Numbered from the stretch's first letter, positions 34,138 to 46,149 are shown. The stretch is DNA of 64,000 nt from Lachnospiraceae bacterium (GCA_015057865.1 SVDH01000006.1:16492-80491); one strand, 5' to 3'. Made by a program: numbers and translations. The notes: generated from the letters alone by a model not told the origin.

Positions 34138-35157
34138 CTAAAACTGTTTCAAAAATCTGATATCATTCTCATACAAAAGCCGCATGTCATCGATTTCATA
34201 TTTCAAAAGCGCGATCCGCTCTAAGCCGATGCCGAACGCAAAGCCGCTGTACTCTTTCGGGTCGATGCCTGCCATCTCCAGCACATGCGGATGCACCATA
34301 CCGCAGCCAAGGATCTCGATCCAGCCTTCGCCCTTACAGAACCGGCAGCCTTTTCCGCCGCACTTAAAGCAGGAAACGTCCATCTCGGCACTGGGCTCTG
34401 TAAACGGGAAATGATGCGGTCTGAACTTGACCTTGGTTTCTTCACCAAACAATTCCTTTGCAAAGGTGTCCAGTGTCCCTTTCAGATCTGCCAGCGTCAG
34501 ACCCTTATCGATCACAAGCCCTTCCACCTGATGGAAAGACGGAGAATGCGTCGCATCCACTTCGTCGGAACGGAATACTCTGCCCGGTGCGATCATACGG
34601 ATCGGCAGACGCCCCTGTTCCATGATACGGATCTGAACAGATGAGGTCTGTGTACGAAGTAAAATCTTATCATTGATATAGAACGTATCCTGCTCATCCT
34701 TTGCCGGATGGTTATCAGGAATATTCAGCGCTTCAAAATTATAGTAATCATATTCGATCTCCGGACCGTCGACCACTTCATACCCCATACCGATGAAGAT
34801 CTTCTCCAGCTCTCTGAGCGCAATGCTGTTGGGATGAAGGTGTCCCGGCTCTGTCTGTCTTCCGGGAAGTGTTACATCGATCGTCTCTGCTGCCAGCCGC
34901 TTTTCCATCAAACGTTTTTCTGCTGCACGGCCCACTTCTTCCAGACGGTTCTCGATCGCCTCTCTCGCGTCATTTACCATTTGTCCGAACTGCGGACGTT
35001 CTTCAGCGGTAAGATCCTTCATTCCCTTCATGATATTCTTGAGCTCGCCCTTTTTCCCAAGGAACGCTACTCTGATCTCGTTGAGCTTTTCCGGATCCTG
35101 CGCTGCCTCAATCTGAGAAAGCGCACGCTCCCGCAATTCTTTCAGTTTTTCTTTCAT
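34138..35157 (-). CDS. pheS: Phenylalanyl-tRNA synthetase alpha subunit
   Basis: Catalytic subunit of PheRS. After an N-terminal coiled coil (about 1-90) the class II core has motif 2 (HSPSFHQVEGLVID) and motif 3 (GFAFGIGLERIALLKYEIDD). The Phe-binding segment around FPFTEPSAEMDVSC is present, followed by a CxxC pair (CGGKGCRFCKGEG). 339 residues is normal. The ATG overlaps the yihY stop in ATGA, with GGAG inside yihY, so translation is coupled. pheT lies downstream after the repeat-like element. Confidence 0.96.
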   Translation of the reverse strand: MKEKLKELRERALSQIEAAQDPEKLNEIRVAFLGKKGELKNIMKGMKDLTAEERPQFGQMVNDAREAIENRLEEVGRAAEKRLMEKRLAAETIDVTLPGRQTEPGHLHPNSIALRELEKIFIGMGYEVVDGPEIEYDYYNFEALNIPDNHPAKDEQDTFYINDKILLRTQTSSVQIRIMEQGRLPIRMIAPGRVFRSDEVDATHSPSFHQVEGLVIDKGLTLADLKGTLDTFAKELFGEETKVKFRPHHFPFTEPSAEMDVSCFKCGGKGCRFCKGEGWIEILGCGMVHPHVLEMAGIDPKEYSGFAFGIGLERIALLKYEIDDMRLLYENDIRFLKQF

Positions 35158-36038
35158 CGCAATTCTCCATTCTCTATTTTACCGGATTCACTTGCAGTTT
35201 TCCGTTTTCGTCTTGCCCGGTTCATTCTGAATTCCGCGACAATCATCTCAAACGCGTTGTTAATCTCTCCGCAGACCAGAAAGATCGACATACATATATA
35301 CAGCCAGAACATGACCATAACGATCGTGGCCAGGCTGCCATAAAGGGAAAACCCATCTACCAGATTCAAAACGAATGACATGCCGAATGTAAAAAAGTAC
35401 CACGCTACGGCACAGCCGACGGCGCCTACCAGCTGACTGCGGAAGGTCGCATCCCGGTTCGGCATGAAACGGTAGATAAAGGTAAAGACGATGATCAGGA
35501 AAAAGAACATGATCACCAGCCGTCCCTCGATCAGCATATTTGTAACATTTTCAATTCCGGGAAGATTCTGTGCCACCACACTCTGGATCCGCTTTCCGAA
35601 AACGACCAGAAGAAGGGACAGAATGATCAGCCAGATCAGTGCAAACGTCTCAAGCATCGCACGCGCGCGGAGCTTGAACCAGTTTCTGGTCTCTTTGATC
35701 CCATAAACGGTATTGAGTCCGTTCCGAAGACTGTGAATGCACTTGGCTGATGAGTAAATACCGAAAATAAGCGCAATCCAAATAACCTTGACCGAATTGT
35801 GATAAACTTCGTCTATCAGCGACTCGATCCAGGGCGATACCGAATCCGGCAGGATCAGATGTACTACGGCAAACACCATATCTTCCGTCACCGGAGTAAA
35901 TCGGATTAATGCAAGAAACACCAGCAGGAACGGGATGATCGACATGATGATAAACAATGCCGCCTGTGCCGCATACGCACTGATGTTATCTTCTTTTATT
36001 TTTCTCCCGAAAAAGTTAATTAGCGCTCTGTAATCCAT
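35154..36038 (-). CDS. YihY/BrkB family membrane protein
   Basis: 294 residues with about six membrane segments, the first at residues 25-45 (AALFIIMSIIPFLLVFLALI). The family motif around SAKCIHSLRNGLNTVYG and the hydrophobic repeats fit YihY/BrkB (formerly annotated ribonuclease BN). The molecular role is not established. The C-terminus is basic and cytoplasmic. No Shine-Dalgarno sequence is visible before the ATG at 36038, which begins about 10 nt after the 3' end of the 6S-like RNA. The gene overlaps pheS by 4 bp. Confidence 0.88.
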   Translation of the reverse strand: MDYRALINFFGRKIKEDNISAYAAQAALFIIMSIIPFLLVFLALIRFTPVTEDMVFAVVHLILPDSVSPWIESLIDEVYHNSVKVIWIALIFGIYSSAKCIHSLRNGLNTVYGIKETRNWFKLRARAMLETFALIWLIILSLLLVVFGKRIQSVVAQNLPGIENVTNMLIEGRLVIMFFFLIIVFTFIYRFMPNRDATFRSQLVGAVGCAVAWYFFTFGMSFVLNLVDGFSLYGSLATIVMVMFWLYICMSIFLVCGEINNAFEMIVAEFRMNRARRKRKTASESGKIENGELR

Positions 36039-36046
36039 AATAAACT

Positions 36047-36238
36047 ATAAAACAGGAACCCCGAAATGCCGGTCCTGCATTTTGACGCCTAGCTTACGCC
36101 AGGTGGGCTTCCGCAGCGGCCGTTCTGCCTTCCACTCGAAGGAGGCACGGCATCCCGACAGCAATTGGGATTCCCAAAGAAAAAATGTAGGTTCAAAATA
36201 GCAAGAGTGTCGCACATTTCAGGAATTTCCTGTTCTCT
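36047..36238 (-). ncRNA. ssrS: Structured small RNA, candidate 6S RNA
   Basis: About 190 nt in the 270-bp gap between thrC and yihY. On the minus strand the ends pair: AACAGGAA with TTCCTGTT and GAAATG with CATTTC, leaving a small internal loop. Inside are a conserved-looking TTTTGAACCTAC stretch, a GGGAATCCC palindrome and GC-rich stems including CCTTC...GAAGG. One long irregular hairpin with a central bubble and this length is the 6S RNA (RNA polymerase decoy) shape. A good promoter sits upstream and a short TTTT tract at the 3' end. The family name is from pattern memory, not a covariance search. Confidence 0.55.
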
Positions 36239-36244
36239 GCTTAT

Positions 36245-36273
36245 ATTTTAAAAGAAAACCCCTGTTGTTTCAA
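36245..36273 (-). promoter_or_regulatory. Promoter of the 6S-like RNA
   Basis: On the minus strand, TTGAAA (36268-36273), a 17-bp spacer and TAAAAT (36245-36250), placing the start near 36238, just before the closing stem of the predicted RNA. Confidence 0.6.
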
Positions 36274-36306
36274 GTATCACACTACAAATTTAATAAAATT
36301 ACATCA

Positions 36307-37794
36307 TCATTTCCAAAGAAATGATCGCACGGTATCCGGCATCTCATCAACCGCACAGGTTTTTGTATGGCGTACCTCAGCGGTACGGATCCCTGCGATC
36401 GCCTGCGGGATCGCCACGCCCGAAAGCTCTGCCAGGCGGTCTGCAAGCTTAAAGTCATCACTCTCCGTGTTGGACGGTTCAATCGCTTCCATAACACTCT
36501 TTGTAAATTTATACGGGCTTGCTGTCGACGCGATCACTGTTACGGTATCGTCACCGGTTTCATTGCAGTATTTCTCGTACACACATGCAGCCACCGCTGT
36601 ATGCGGATCCATCACATATCCGTTCTTTTCATACATCTTACGGATCGCTTCTTTTGTCTCTTCCTCCGATGCATAATTGCCATAGAAAACGGACAGTCCT
36701 TCTTTCATCTCTTCCGTGATCGTATATTTACCGGTCGCGGAAAGCTCCTCCATCAGTGCCGCATTCTTCTCGCTGTCCTCGCCGCAGAGTCTGTAGATCA
36801 GACGCTCTAAGTTGCTTGAGATCAGGATATCCATAGACGGTGAGGAGGTCAGGATAAACGGACGGTTCCTGTCATAAACACCGGTCGTAAAGAAATCATA
36901 CAGCACCTTGTTTTCATTGGATGCACATATCAGCTTCGCAACAGGCAGCCCCATTTCCTTTGCATAAAACGCTGCCAGGATATTGCCAAAGTTTCCGGTC
37001 GGAACAACGATATTGATCTTTTCCCCAGGTGAAACTTTTCCATTCCGGAACAGCTTTGCATAGGCGTAAACATAGTAGACAACCTGTGGGATCAGACGGC
37101 CTACGTTGATCGAATTGGCCGATGAAAAACGGAATCCATGCTCTGCAAGCTCCTGATTCATTGCCGCATCGGAAAACATCTTCTTTACGCCGGTCTGCGC
37201 CTCGTCAAAGTTCCCATCGATTCCGACAACCAATGTATTGTCGCCAACCTGTGTGACCATCTGTTTTTTCTGGATCGGGCTGACACCGTCTTTCGGATAG
37301 AAAACGATGATCTTTGTTCCTTCCACACCGGCAAATCCTGCAAGCGCTGCTTTTCCGGTATCGCCGGATGTCGCCGTCAGGATGACGATGTCTTCCTTCG
37401 CCTGATTCTTTCTGGCTGCCGTGATCATCAGATGCGGCAGGATGGAAAGTGCCATATCCTTAAACGCTACCGTCGCGCCATGGAACAGCTCTAAAAAGCA
37501 GGCTCTTCCGGCAACCTTCAGGGCTGCGATATTCTGCGTGTCAAACTTTTCGTCATACGCCCTTTCGATACAGGTCTTTAATTCCTCTTCGGTAAAATCC
37601 GTATAGAACCGGCTCATCACTTCATATGCGATCTCCTGATAGGACATCTCAGCCAGTGATTCCATCGGAACATCCAGCTTCGGGATCTCAGTCGGAACAT
37701 AGAGACCGCCTTTGTTTGCCAGTCCGTTTAAGATTGCCTGTGATGCTGTGACCTTTTCACCGGCATCACGCGTGTTTTTGTACATGATCTCCAT
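36307..37794 (-). CDS. thrC: Threonine synthase
   Basis: PLP enzyme that converts O-phosphohomoserine to threonine. 495 residues, the longer ThrC type. The PLP-lysine motif is HGATVAFKDMALS. The phosphate-binding segment is ATSGDTGKAALAGFAG, and SSANSINVGRLIPQVVYY is family-specific. Its ATG overlaps the leuD stop by one base (TAATG), giving a leuC-leuD-thrC transcription unit of branched-chain and threonine synthesis. No clear terminator follows; the 6S-like RNA promoter lies within 40 bp of the gene end region. Confidence 0.96.
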   Translation of the reverse strand: MEIMYKNTRDAGEKVTASQAILNGLANKGGLYVPTEIPKLDVPMESLAEMSYQEIAYEVMSRFYTDFTEEELKTCIERAYDEKFDTQNIAALKVAGRACFLELFHGATVAFKDMALSILPHLMITAARKNQAKEDIVILTATSGDTGKAALAGFAGVEGTKIIVFYPKDGVSPIQKKQMVTQVGDNTLVVGIDGNFDEAQTGVKKMFSDAAMNQELAEHGFRFSSANSINVGRLIPQVVYYVYAYAKLFRNGKVSPGEKINIVVPTGNFGNILAAFYAKEMGLPVAKLICASNENKVLYDFFTTGVYDRNRPFILTSSPSMDILISSNLERLIYRLCGEDSEKNAALMEELSATGKYTITEEMKEGLSVFYGNYASEEETKEAIRKMYEKNGYVMDPHTAVAACVYEKYCNETGDDTVTVIASTASPYKFTKSVMEAIEPSNTESDDFKLADRLAELSGVAIPQAIAGIRTAEVRHTKTCAVDEMPDTVRSFLWK

Positions 37795-38288
37795 TATTTT
37801 TCCTCGCTGTTAATATAATTAACCAGGCCTTCACATGCGATGATCTTCTGCATGAACGGCGGAAAAGCCTGTCCCTGGAAGGACTGTCCGGTCGTTTTAT
37901 CTGTAATGATACCGCTGTCAAAATCAACTTCGACTTCATCTCCTGCCTGAATCGCTTTTGCTGCTTCCGGGCACTCGATGATCGGAAGACCGATGTTGAT
38001 CGAATTGCGGTAAAAGATCCTTGCAAATGTCTCTGCGATCACACAGCTGATGCCGGATGCCTTGATCGCGATCGGCGCATGCTCTCTGGAGGAACCGCAC
38101 CCAAAGTTTTTCGCTGCCACCATGATATCACCTTCATGGACGTTTTTGACAAAATCAATGTCGATGTCTTCCATGCAATGTGTTGCCAGCTCCTTCGGAT
38201 CTGAAGAATTCAGATATCTTGCAGGGATGATCACATCTGTATCTACATTATCACCATATTTAAATACTCTTCCGCTTGCTGCTTTCAT
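37794..38288 (-). CDS. leuD: 3-isopropylmalate dehydratase small subunit
   Basis: Small subunit of isopropylmalate isomerase in leucine synthesis; it forms a heterodimer with LeuC. 164 residues of the swivelling aconitase domain, with [16 protein letters not shown] near the N-terminus and [19 protein letters not shown] in the middle. The short form is typical of clostridia and archaea. It starts 14 bp after leuC and overlaps thrC by one base. Confidence 0.95.
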   Translation of the reverse strand: MKAASGRVFKYGDNVDTDVIIPARYLNSSDPKELATHCMEDIDIDFVKNVHEGDIMVAAKNFGCGSSREHAPIAIKASGISCVIAETFARIFYRNSINIGLPIIECPEAAKAIQAGDEVEVDFDSGIITDKTTGQSFQGQAFPPFMQKIIACEGLVNYINSEEK

Positions 38289-38302
38289 TGACGCTCCTCC
38301 TC

Positions 38303-39562
38303 TTACAGTTCTTCCGGGCTGCTGATCTTGCCGGTTACAGCACTGGCTGCCGCAACAGCCGGACTTGCAAGATACACTTCTGAATCAACATGGCCCATTC
38401 TGCCGACGAAGTTCCGGTTGGTCGTGGATACGCAGCGTTCGCCTTCAGCCAGAACGCCCATATATCCGCCAAGGCAGGGACCGCATGTCGGTGTGCTGAC
38501 GATCGCGCCTGCTTCGATAAAGGTCCTCAGATAGCCTGCTTCCATTGCTTCAAGATAAATGGTCTGTGTCGCCGGAATGATGATGCAGCGAACGCCATCC
38601 GCTACTTTTCTGCCTTCCAGAATCTCTGCTGCAATACGCAGATCCGAAATATGGCCGTTTGTACAGGATCCGATCACAACCTGATCGATCGGTACGTCAT
38701 CGATCTGATCAAATGTACGGGTATTCTCCGGCAGATGCGGGAAGGATACGGTCGGCTTTAATGCAGACAGATCGATCGTATATTCTGCTGCATATTCCGC
38801 ATCTTCGTCTGCGGCAAATGCCTGATATTCGCGGTCACAATGCTCTTTCAGATATGCGATCGTCACATCGTCCACCGGGAAGATACCATTCTTGCCGCCT
38901 GCCTCGATCGCCATGTTCGCGATCGTAAAACGGTCATCCATGGTCAGATATGAAACGCCGTCACCTGTAAATTCCATCGACTGATACAGGGCGCCATCCA
39001 CACCGATCATGCCGATGATGTGCAGGATGATATCTTTTCCGCTGATCCATTTTGCCGGTTTCCCGGTCAGTACAAAACGGATCGCCTGCGGTACTTTAAA
39101 CCAGGCCTTGCCAGTCGCCATGCCGGCTGCCATGTCCGTGCTGCCGACACCTGTGGAAAACGCGCCGAGCGCGCCGTAGGTACAGGTATGGGAATCCGCG
39201 CCAATGACAACATCGCCTGCCGTTACCAGTCCCTGCTCCGGGAGCAGCGCATGCTCGATGCCCATTTTGCCGACATCAAAGAAATTCGTCACCTGATGCT
39301 TGCATGCAAATTCACGAACGCATTTTGTATGCTCTGCGGATTTGATATCCTTGTTCGGTACAAAATGATCCATAACAAGCGCGATCTTATCCTTATCAAA
39401 CACACCGTCCACATTCATCTTTTCAATCTCATGGATCGCAACCGGAGATGTGATATCATTGCCAAGCACCAGATCAAGCTTTGCTTCGATCAGCTGTCCG
39501 GCCTCTACATGATCAAGTCCGGCATGTGCGGCAAGGATTTTTTGCGTCATTGTCATTCCCAT
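38303..39562 (-). CDS. leuC: 3-isopropylmalate dehydratase large subunit
   Basis: Aconitase-family subunit carrying the [4Fe-4S] cluster. Ligand motifs are [14 protein letters not shown] and [13 protein letters not shown]. Other family segments are [23 protein letters not shown] and [11 protein letters not shown] start at MGMTMTQK (ATG 39562), 9 nt after GGAGG, which gives 419 residues; the eight upstream codons are less likely. A terminator-like hairpin lies between ilvC and this gene. Confidence 0.95.
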   Translation of the reverse strand: MGMTMTQKILAAHAGLDHVEAGQLIEAKLDLVLGNDITSPVAIHEIEKMNVDGVFDKDKIALVMDHFVPNKDIKSAEHTKCVREFACKHQVTNFFDVGKMGIEHALLPEQGLVTAGDVVIGADSHTCTYGALGAFSTGVGSTDMAAGMATGKAWFKVPQAIRFVLTGKPAKWISGKDIILHIIGMIGVDGALYQSMEFTGDGVSYLTMDDRFTIANMAIEAGGKNGIFPVDDVTIAYLKEHCDREYQAFAADEDAEYAAEYTIDLSALKPTVSFPHLPENTRTFDQIDDVPIDQVVIGSCTNGHISDLRIAAEILEGRKVADGVRCIIIPATQTIYLEAMEAGYLRTFIEAGAIVSTPTCGPCLGGYMGVLAEGERCVSTTNRNFVGRMGHVDSEVYLASPAVAAASAVTGKISSPEEL

Positions 39563-39589
39563 AAAATGTTTCCTCCATACAATCATGAA

Positions 39590-39618
39590 AACGGGGCTGC
39601 GTAAAACGCAGTCCCGTT
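39590..39618 (-). terminator. Terminator-like hairpin between ilvC and leuC
   Basis: Stem AACGGGxCTGCG/CGCAGxCCCGTT with one mismatch and a 5-nt loop. It is followed on the minus strand by TTC and then the leuC ribosome binding region. The T-tract is poor, so it is probably a partial terminator or attenuator. Confidence 0.55.
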
Positions 39619-39643
39619 GGTTTATTACATAAGCTTATGCGCT

Positions 39644-41181
<1,538 letters not shown>

Positions 41182-41201
41182 CTGCATCCTCCTGCAAGAA
41201 G

Positions 41202-41239
41202 AAAGGGGCGGATGAATCATCATCCGAACCCTTCCCTTT
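41202..41239 (-). terminator. Terminator or attenuator between pckA and ilvN
   Basis: Stem CGGATGA/TCATCCG with a 4-nt loop, extended by AAAGGG/CCCTTT across an internal loop. It is followed on the minus strand by TTTCTTCTT. It ends about 20 nt before the ilvN start. Confidence 0.6.
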
Positions 41240-41294
41240 AAACTGCATGAAAATTATTTTATCAATATCATATATGTTTGTCAATAAAATCCAC

Positions 41295-42908
41295 TTACAG
41301 CTGCGGGCCTGCCGGAACGAGTGCCTTGCCAGCCGCGTTGCCTTCATATTTCGCAAAGTTCTTGATGAAGCGGTTCGCCAGATCCTCTGCCTTTTCTTCC
41401 CATTCTGCAGCATCTGCATAGGTGTCGCGCGGATCAAGGATACCGCTGTCTACGCCCGGAAGCTCTGTCGGCACTTCAAAGTTGAAGATCGGGATCTGCT
41501 TGGTCGGTGCGTTCAGGATGTCACCGTTTAAGATCGCATCGATGATACCACGGGTATCTTTGATGGAGATACGCTTGCCTGTGCCGTTCCAACCCGTATT
41601 CACCAGATATGCTTTTGCACCGCTCATCTGCATTCTTTTAACAAGCTCTTCGCCGTATTTGGTCGGATGCAGCTCTAAGAATGCCTGACCGAAGCATGCG
41701 GAGAAGGTCGGTGTCGGCTCTGTGATGCCGCGCTCTGTACCTGCAAGTTTTGCTGTAAATCCGGACAGGAAGTAGTACTGCGTCTGCTCCGGAGTCAGGA
41801 TGGAGATCGGCGGAAGTACGCCAAATGCGTCTGCGGACAGGAAGATGACATTCTTTGCTGCCGGACCTGCGGATACCGGGTTTACATTCAGTACAATATT
41901 ATCAATGTGGCTTAACGGATAGGAAACACGAGTGTTTTCCGTTACGCTCTTGTCTGCAAAATCGATCTTGCCGTTTTCATCCAATGTAACGTTCTCAAGC
42001 AGCGCGTCTCTCTTGATCGCATTGTAGATGTCCGGCTCGGATTCTTTATCGAGGTTGATAACCTTCGCATAGCATCCGCCCTCATAGTTGAAGACACCTG
42101 CATCGTCCCAGCCGTGCTCATCGTCACCGATCAGCAGACGCTTCGGATCTGTGGAAAGGGTGGTCTTACCGGTTCCGGAAAGTCCGAAGAAGACCGCTGT
42201 GTTCTCACCGTTCATATCGGTGTTTGCGGAGCAATGCATGGAAGCGATGCCCTTTAACGGCAGATAGTAGTTCATCATGGAGAACATACCCTTCTTCATC
42301 TCTCCGCCGTACCAGGTGTTGATGATAACCTGCTCGCGGCTGGAAATGTTAAATGCCACTGCTGTTTCGGAATTCAGCCCCATTTCCTTGTAGTTCTCAA
42401 CAACTGCCTTTGATGCGTTGTAAACAACGAAATCCGGTTCAAAGCTTTCCAGCTCTTCATCCGTCGGAATGATGAACATGTTCTTTACAAAGTGTGCCTG
42501 CCATGCCACTTCAACGATAAAGCGGATCGCCATGCGTGTTCCTTCATTTGCACCGCAGAAAGCATCCACAACAAACAGTCTCTTATCAGAAAGCTCTTTG
42601 ATCGCGATATCTTTTAAGATCTTCCAGTTTTCTTCTGACAGCGGATGGTTGTCGTTCGGATACTCTTCTGATGTCCACCATACAGTATCTTTGGAATTCT
42701 CATCCATAACAATATATTTATCCTTCGGAGAACGGCCGGTATAGATACCAGTCATAACATTGACTGCGCCCAGCTCGCTGACCTGACCCACTTCATAGCC
42801 TGTCAGACCTTCTTTTGTCTCCTCTTCGAAGCATACTTCAAAGGACGGATTGTAAACTACTTCGGTTGTTCCTGTAATACCATACTTGTTCAGATCGATT
42901 TTTGCCAT
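41295..42908 (-). CDS. pckA: Phosphoenolpyruvate carboxykinase (ATP)
   Basis: Interconverts oxaloacetate with phosphoenolpyruvate and CO2, with ATP. In fermentative gut bacteria it can run toward oxaloacetate. The P-loop is [14 protein letters not shown], the metal/kinase motif is [18 protein letters not shown], and [17 protein letters not shown] is family-specific. I start at [10 protein letters not shown] (ATG 42908, after AGAGGAAA), which gives 537 residues; the 22 codons upstream overlap the promoter region. Confidence 0.96.
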   Translation of the reverse strand: MAKIDLNKYGITGTTEVVYNPSFEVCFEEETKEGLTGYEVGQVSELGAVNVMTGIYTGRSPKDKYIVMDENSKDTVWWTSEEYPNDNHPLSEENWKILKDIAIKELSDKRLFVVDAFCGANEGTRMAIRFIVEVAWQAHFVKNMFIIPTDEELESFEPDFVVYNASKAVVENYKEMGLNSETAVAFNISSREQVIINTWYGGEMKKGMFSMMNYYLPLKGIASMHCSANTDMNGENTAVFFGLSGTGKTTLSTDPKRLLIGDDEHGWDDAGVFNYEGGCYAKVINLDKESEPDIYNAIKRDALLENVTLDENGKIDFADKSVTENTRVSYPLSHIDNIVLNVNPVSAGPAAKNVIFLSADAFGVLPPISILTPEQTQYYFLSGFTAKLAGTERGITEPTPTFSACFGQAFLELHPTKYGEELVKRMQMSGAKAYLVNTGWNGTGKRISIKDTRGIIDAILNGDILNAPTKQIPIFNFEVPTELPGVDSGILDPRDTYADAAEWEEKAEDLANRFIKNFAKYEGNAAGKALVPAGPQL

Positions 42909-42973
42909 ATCAGTTTCCTCTTCCCTCGTTTCAGATATTAATGCCATATCCCTTAAAAAACAACAAAGTTCCA

Positions 42974-43002
42974 TTTATATTATACACAAAAATTGCCTGC
43001 AA
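42974..43002 (-). promoter_or_regulatory. Promoter of pckA
   Basis: On the minus strand, TTGCAG (42997-43002), a 17-bp spacer and TATAAA (42974-42979). An overlapping TGTGTATAAT could be an extended -10 alternative. The leader before the ATG is about 60 nt. Confidence 0.5.
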
Positions 43003-43036
43003 TCACATGTTTTTTACGGAATTTCTATTACAATTT

Positions 43037-45046
43037 TTATTTGTTGTAAAATGGCGCTGTATTTTGAAAACTTTCCCGCAGCATATACTGATTCTTAAGA
43101 TTCAGTACATTGGAAGTCCGCCGTCTGATAAAATCATCCAGCTTGACCATATATTCATCCGGTGTGATCGTCCCTTCTGCCACGTAGGTCAGACCTTTTT
43201 CCCAGCTGGCTGTCAGTTCCGCATTTAACAGCGGACGGATCGACATGTCCACGATATCGTAGATCAGTTCCCCCATCAGCGTCGGTGTGATCACCTGCGT
43301 CTTTTTACTCAATGAAAGGTACTTGTTTGAGACCAGCTTCTTTAAGATCTCGGCTCTCGTTGCGCTGGTTCCGATCCCGGATCCCTTGATCTGCTCTCTG
43401 AGTTCTTCATCCTCGATCAGCTGTCCCGCATTTTCCATCGCAAGGACGATCGATCCGGAATTGTAGCGTTTGGGCGGAGACGTCTCTCCTTCCTTGACGG
43501 AAAATCCTGTGATCGGAAGCTCACTTCCTTTTTTGACATCGGCAAGCACTTCCGCCAGGCGTTCAGGATCTGCCTGATCATCCTGTCCGGATCCGCCATC
43601 TGTTTTTCCTGAAGCTGTTTTCTTCGAGAATGAATAGCGCATAACCGAAAGATACCCTTTTTCTTTGAGCACCTTTGTGTTCAGGAAAAAATGTTCCTTA
43701 TCGATCACAGCATCCAGCGCGACCTTCTGATACACCGCAGGAGGCAGAAAAACGGCAAGGAACCGTCTGACGATCGCTTCATAAACATGCTGGGACACGG
43801 GCTTCAGATTGGAAAGTGCCGCAATGCCCTGTCCTGTCGGGATGATCGCATAGTGATCCGTGATCGCCTTGTCATTAACATACTTTGTCTTTGTGATCGT
43901 TTTATGCGTGCCATTTTCAAGGATTGCGGAAACATAAGCCGCCACGCCCCTTAACTGCATCAGACCGCGAAGATTCTTCTCGATCTCCTTGGCTACGGCC
44001 GTCGAAAGCACACGTGCATCGGTACGCGGGTAGGTCACAAGCTTTTTCTCATACAGCTCCTGAACAACTTTTAATGTCTCATCCGGACTGATCTTAAACA
44101 ACCGTGAGCAATCATTCTGCAGTTCTGCAAGATTATAAAGAAGCGGCGGATTTTTCTTTTCCTGTTTCCGGCTGATGGAATCTACCGTAAGGACCTGCGG
44201 TGTCACGCCCGAAAGCGCATTGATCAGCTCCTGCGCATCCTTCATTTCGCGGAATCCGTTTTCCTTGTAAAGCTTAGGCGACGCATAATAGCGCGAACCT
44301 TCCACTGCCTTCCACTCACAGGACAGTGTCACGTCATCCTTCTTCGCGTCTGCGAGCACGCGGAAAAACGGTGTCTTTATAAAGTTACGGATTTCCCGTT
44401 CTCTGCGGACGACCATGCCAAGCACACAGGTCATCACACGGCCGACAGAGATCACAGCGTAACGCTGGTTTAGAAATGATGCGAGCGTGTTCCCGTACTT
44501 TAAGGTCAGAAGACGTGAGAAATTAATGCCCATCAGATAGTCTTCTTTTGCACGCAAATAAGCGGACGCAGACAGATTGTCATATTCCGACCAGTCCTTC
44601 GCCTCCCGGATCCCCCGGAGGATCTCCTCTTCTGTCTGCGAATCGATCCAGACGCGGCGGCGGGTTTTGTCGCCCACCTGTGCCATCTGATCCACCAGCC
44701 GGTAAATGTATTCTCCCTCGCGTCCGGAGTCCGTGCAGATATAGATCACATCGACATCCGGGCGTCGAAGAAGCCCGGAAACAATCTCAAATTGCTTTTT
44801 CACCCCGGGGATGACTTCATATAAGAAGTCATCCGGGAGAAAAGGCAGTGTCTCCAGGCTCCACTTTTTATATTTCGGGTCATAGGCCTCGGGATAGCTC
44901 ATGCTCACCAGATGCCCGACGCACCAGGTGATCACGCTATGCTCCGATTCCATATACCCGTCATGGTTTTTTGTATTTTCCCCGAGTGCTCTGGCAAATT
45001 CTCTTGCCACACTCGGTTTTTCCGCAATATACAGCGATTTTGACAT
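43037..45046 (-). CDS. topB: DNA topoisomerase III (type IA)
   Basis: Relaxes negatively supercoiled DNA and decatenates replication intermediates. The 669 residues start with the Toprim domain (SLYIAEKPSVAREFARALG, CTDSGREGEYIYRLV). The catalytic tyrosine is in KLVTYPRTDARVLS. SVGRVMTCVLG and GIGTSATRAEILKKL are typical for the family. There is no C-terminal zinc finger, as in many TopB proteins. The start lies one base after the asd stop, so it is probably in the queH-argH-asd-topB unit. Confidence 0.95.
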   Translation of the reverse strand: MSKSLYIAEKPSVAREFARALGENTKNHDGYMESEHSVITWCVGHLVSMSYPEAYDPKYKKWSLETLPFLPDDFLYEVIPGVKKQFEIVSGLLRRPDVDVIYICTDSGREGEYIYRLVDQMAQVGDKTRRRVWIDSQTEEEILRGIREAKDWSEYDNLSASAYLRAKEDYLMGINFSRLLTLKYGNTLASFLNQRYAVISVGRVMTCVLGMVVRREREIRNFIKTPFFRVLADAKKDDVTLSCEWKAVEGSRYYASPKLYKENGFREMKDAQELINALSGVTPQVLTVDSISRKQEKKNPPLLYNLAELQNDCSRLFKISPDETLKVVQELYEKKLVTYPRTDARVLSTAVAKEIEKNLRGLMQLRGVAAYVSAILENGTHKTITKTKYVNDKAITDHYAIIPTGQGIAALSNLKPVSQHVYEAIVRRFLAVFLPPAVYQKVALDAVIDKEHFFLNTKVLKEKGYLSVMRYSFSKKTASGKTDGGSGQDDQADPERLAEVLADVKKGSELPITGFSVKEGETSPPKRYNSGSIVLAMENAGQLIEDEELREQIKGSGIGTSATRAEILKKLVSNKYLSLSKKTQVITPTLMGELIYDIVDMSIRPLLNAELTASWEKGLTYVAEGTITPDEYMVKLDDFIRRRTSNVLNLKNQYMLRESFQNTAPFYNK

Positions 45047-45047
45047 A

Positions 45048-46130
45048 TTATTTTTTGTTGATATACCCCTGTGCTTTCAGAAGCTCTGCGCAAAGGACTG
45101 CACCGCCGGCAGCACCACGCAGGGTGTTGTGTGCAAGACCGATAAACTTAAAGTCATAAACGGTATCTTCTCTCAGTCGGCCGATGGAAACGCCCATGCC
45201 GCCGCCGAACATGACATCTGCCTTAACCTGCGGACGGTTCTCCTCTTCCAGATACTGGATGTAGTGTTCCGGTGCGCTCGGAAGCTTCAGCTCCTGCGGG
45301 ATCGCAGAGAAATTCACCAGTTTCTCAATGAGCTGCTCTTTGGTCGGTTTCTTTCTGAACTTCACAAAGACTGCTGCGGTATGTCCGTTCAATACCGGTA
45401 CACGTACGCACTGGCAGGTGATGACCGGTTCTGTTGCCGGAACGATCACGCCGTCTTTGATCTCACCCCAGAGACGAAGCGGTTCTTTTTCGGATTTCTC
45501 TTCTTCTCCGCCGATATATGGGATGATGTTCTCTACCATTTCCGGCCAGTCTTCAAAAGTCTTGCCGGCACCGGAAATAGCCTGATAGGTGGTTGCAACG
45601 ACTTCGTACGGCTCAAATTCTTTCCATGCGTTCAGCGCCGGTGCATATGCCTGAATGGAGCAGTTCGGTTTAACCGCGATGAATCCACGGGTTGTGCCCA
45701 GACGTTTTTTCTGGAACTCGATCACGTCAAAATGCTGCGGATTGATCTCCGGAACAACCATCGGCACATCCGGGGTCCAGCGGTGCGCGCTGTTGTTGGA
45801 AACAACCGGTGTTTCGGTCTTTGCATACGCTTCTTCGATCGCGCGGATCTCATCCTTTGACATGTCAACCGCACTGAATACAAAATCAACGCCGGCCGCA
45901 ACCTTCTCTACTTCATTCACATTGGAAACGATGATGTCTTTTACACCTTCCGGCATCGGAACATCAATCTTCCAGCGTCCGCCGACAGCATCCTCATAGC
46001 GCTTTCCTGCAGAACGCGCGCTTGCTGCGATCGTAACGACTTCAAACCACGGATGATTGTCCAGCAGTGAGATAAATCTCTGACCTACCATTCCAGTTCC
46101 GCCAAGAATTCCAACTTTTAATTTTTCCAT
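45048..46130 (-). CDS. asd: Aspartate-semialdehyde dehydrogenase
   Basis: Reduces aspartyl phosphate for lysine, threonine, methionine and diaminopimelate synthesis. 360 residues of the archaeal/fungal-like branch: GILGGTGMVGQRFISLL for NADP, the catalytic cysteine in VKPNCSIQAY, and SGAGKTFEDWPEM. I start at MEKLKV (ATG 46130), preceded by GAGGAGG; six further codons upstream are less likely. Gaps are 19 bp to argH and 1 bp to topB. Confidence 0.94.
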   Translation of the reverse strand: MEKLKVGILGGTGMVGQRFISLLDNHPWFEVVTIAASARSAGKRYEDAVGGRWKIDVPMPEGVKDIIVSNVNEVEKVAAGVDFVFSAVDMSKDEIRAIEEAYAKTETPVVSNNSAHRWTPDVPMVVPEINPQHFDVIEFQKKRLGTTRGFIAVKPNCSIQAYAPALNAWKEFEPYEVVATTYQAISGAGKTFEDWPEMVENIIPYIGGEEEKSEKEPLRLWGEIKDGVIVPATEPVITCQCVRVPVLNGHTAAVFVKFRKKPTKEQLIEKLVNFSAIPQELKLPSAPEHYIQYLEEENRPQVKADVMFGGGMGVSIGRLREDTVYDFKFIGLAHNTLRGAAGGAVLCAELLKAQGYINKK

Positions 46131-46149
46131 TTTAAAAAACCTCCTCATT

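Noticed and set aside
44901-45860. 319-codon plus-strand frame over topB and asd
   Set aside because: Antisense to two well-recognised enzymes; no motif, no ribosome binding site.
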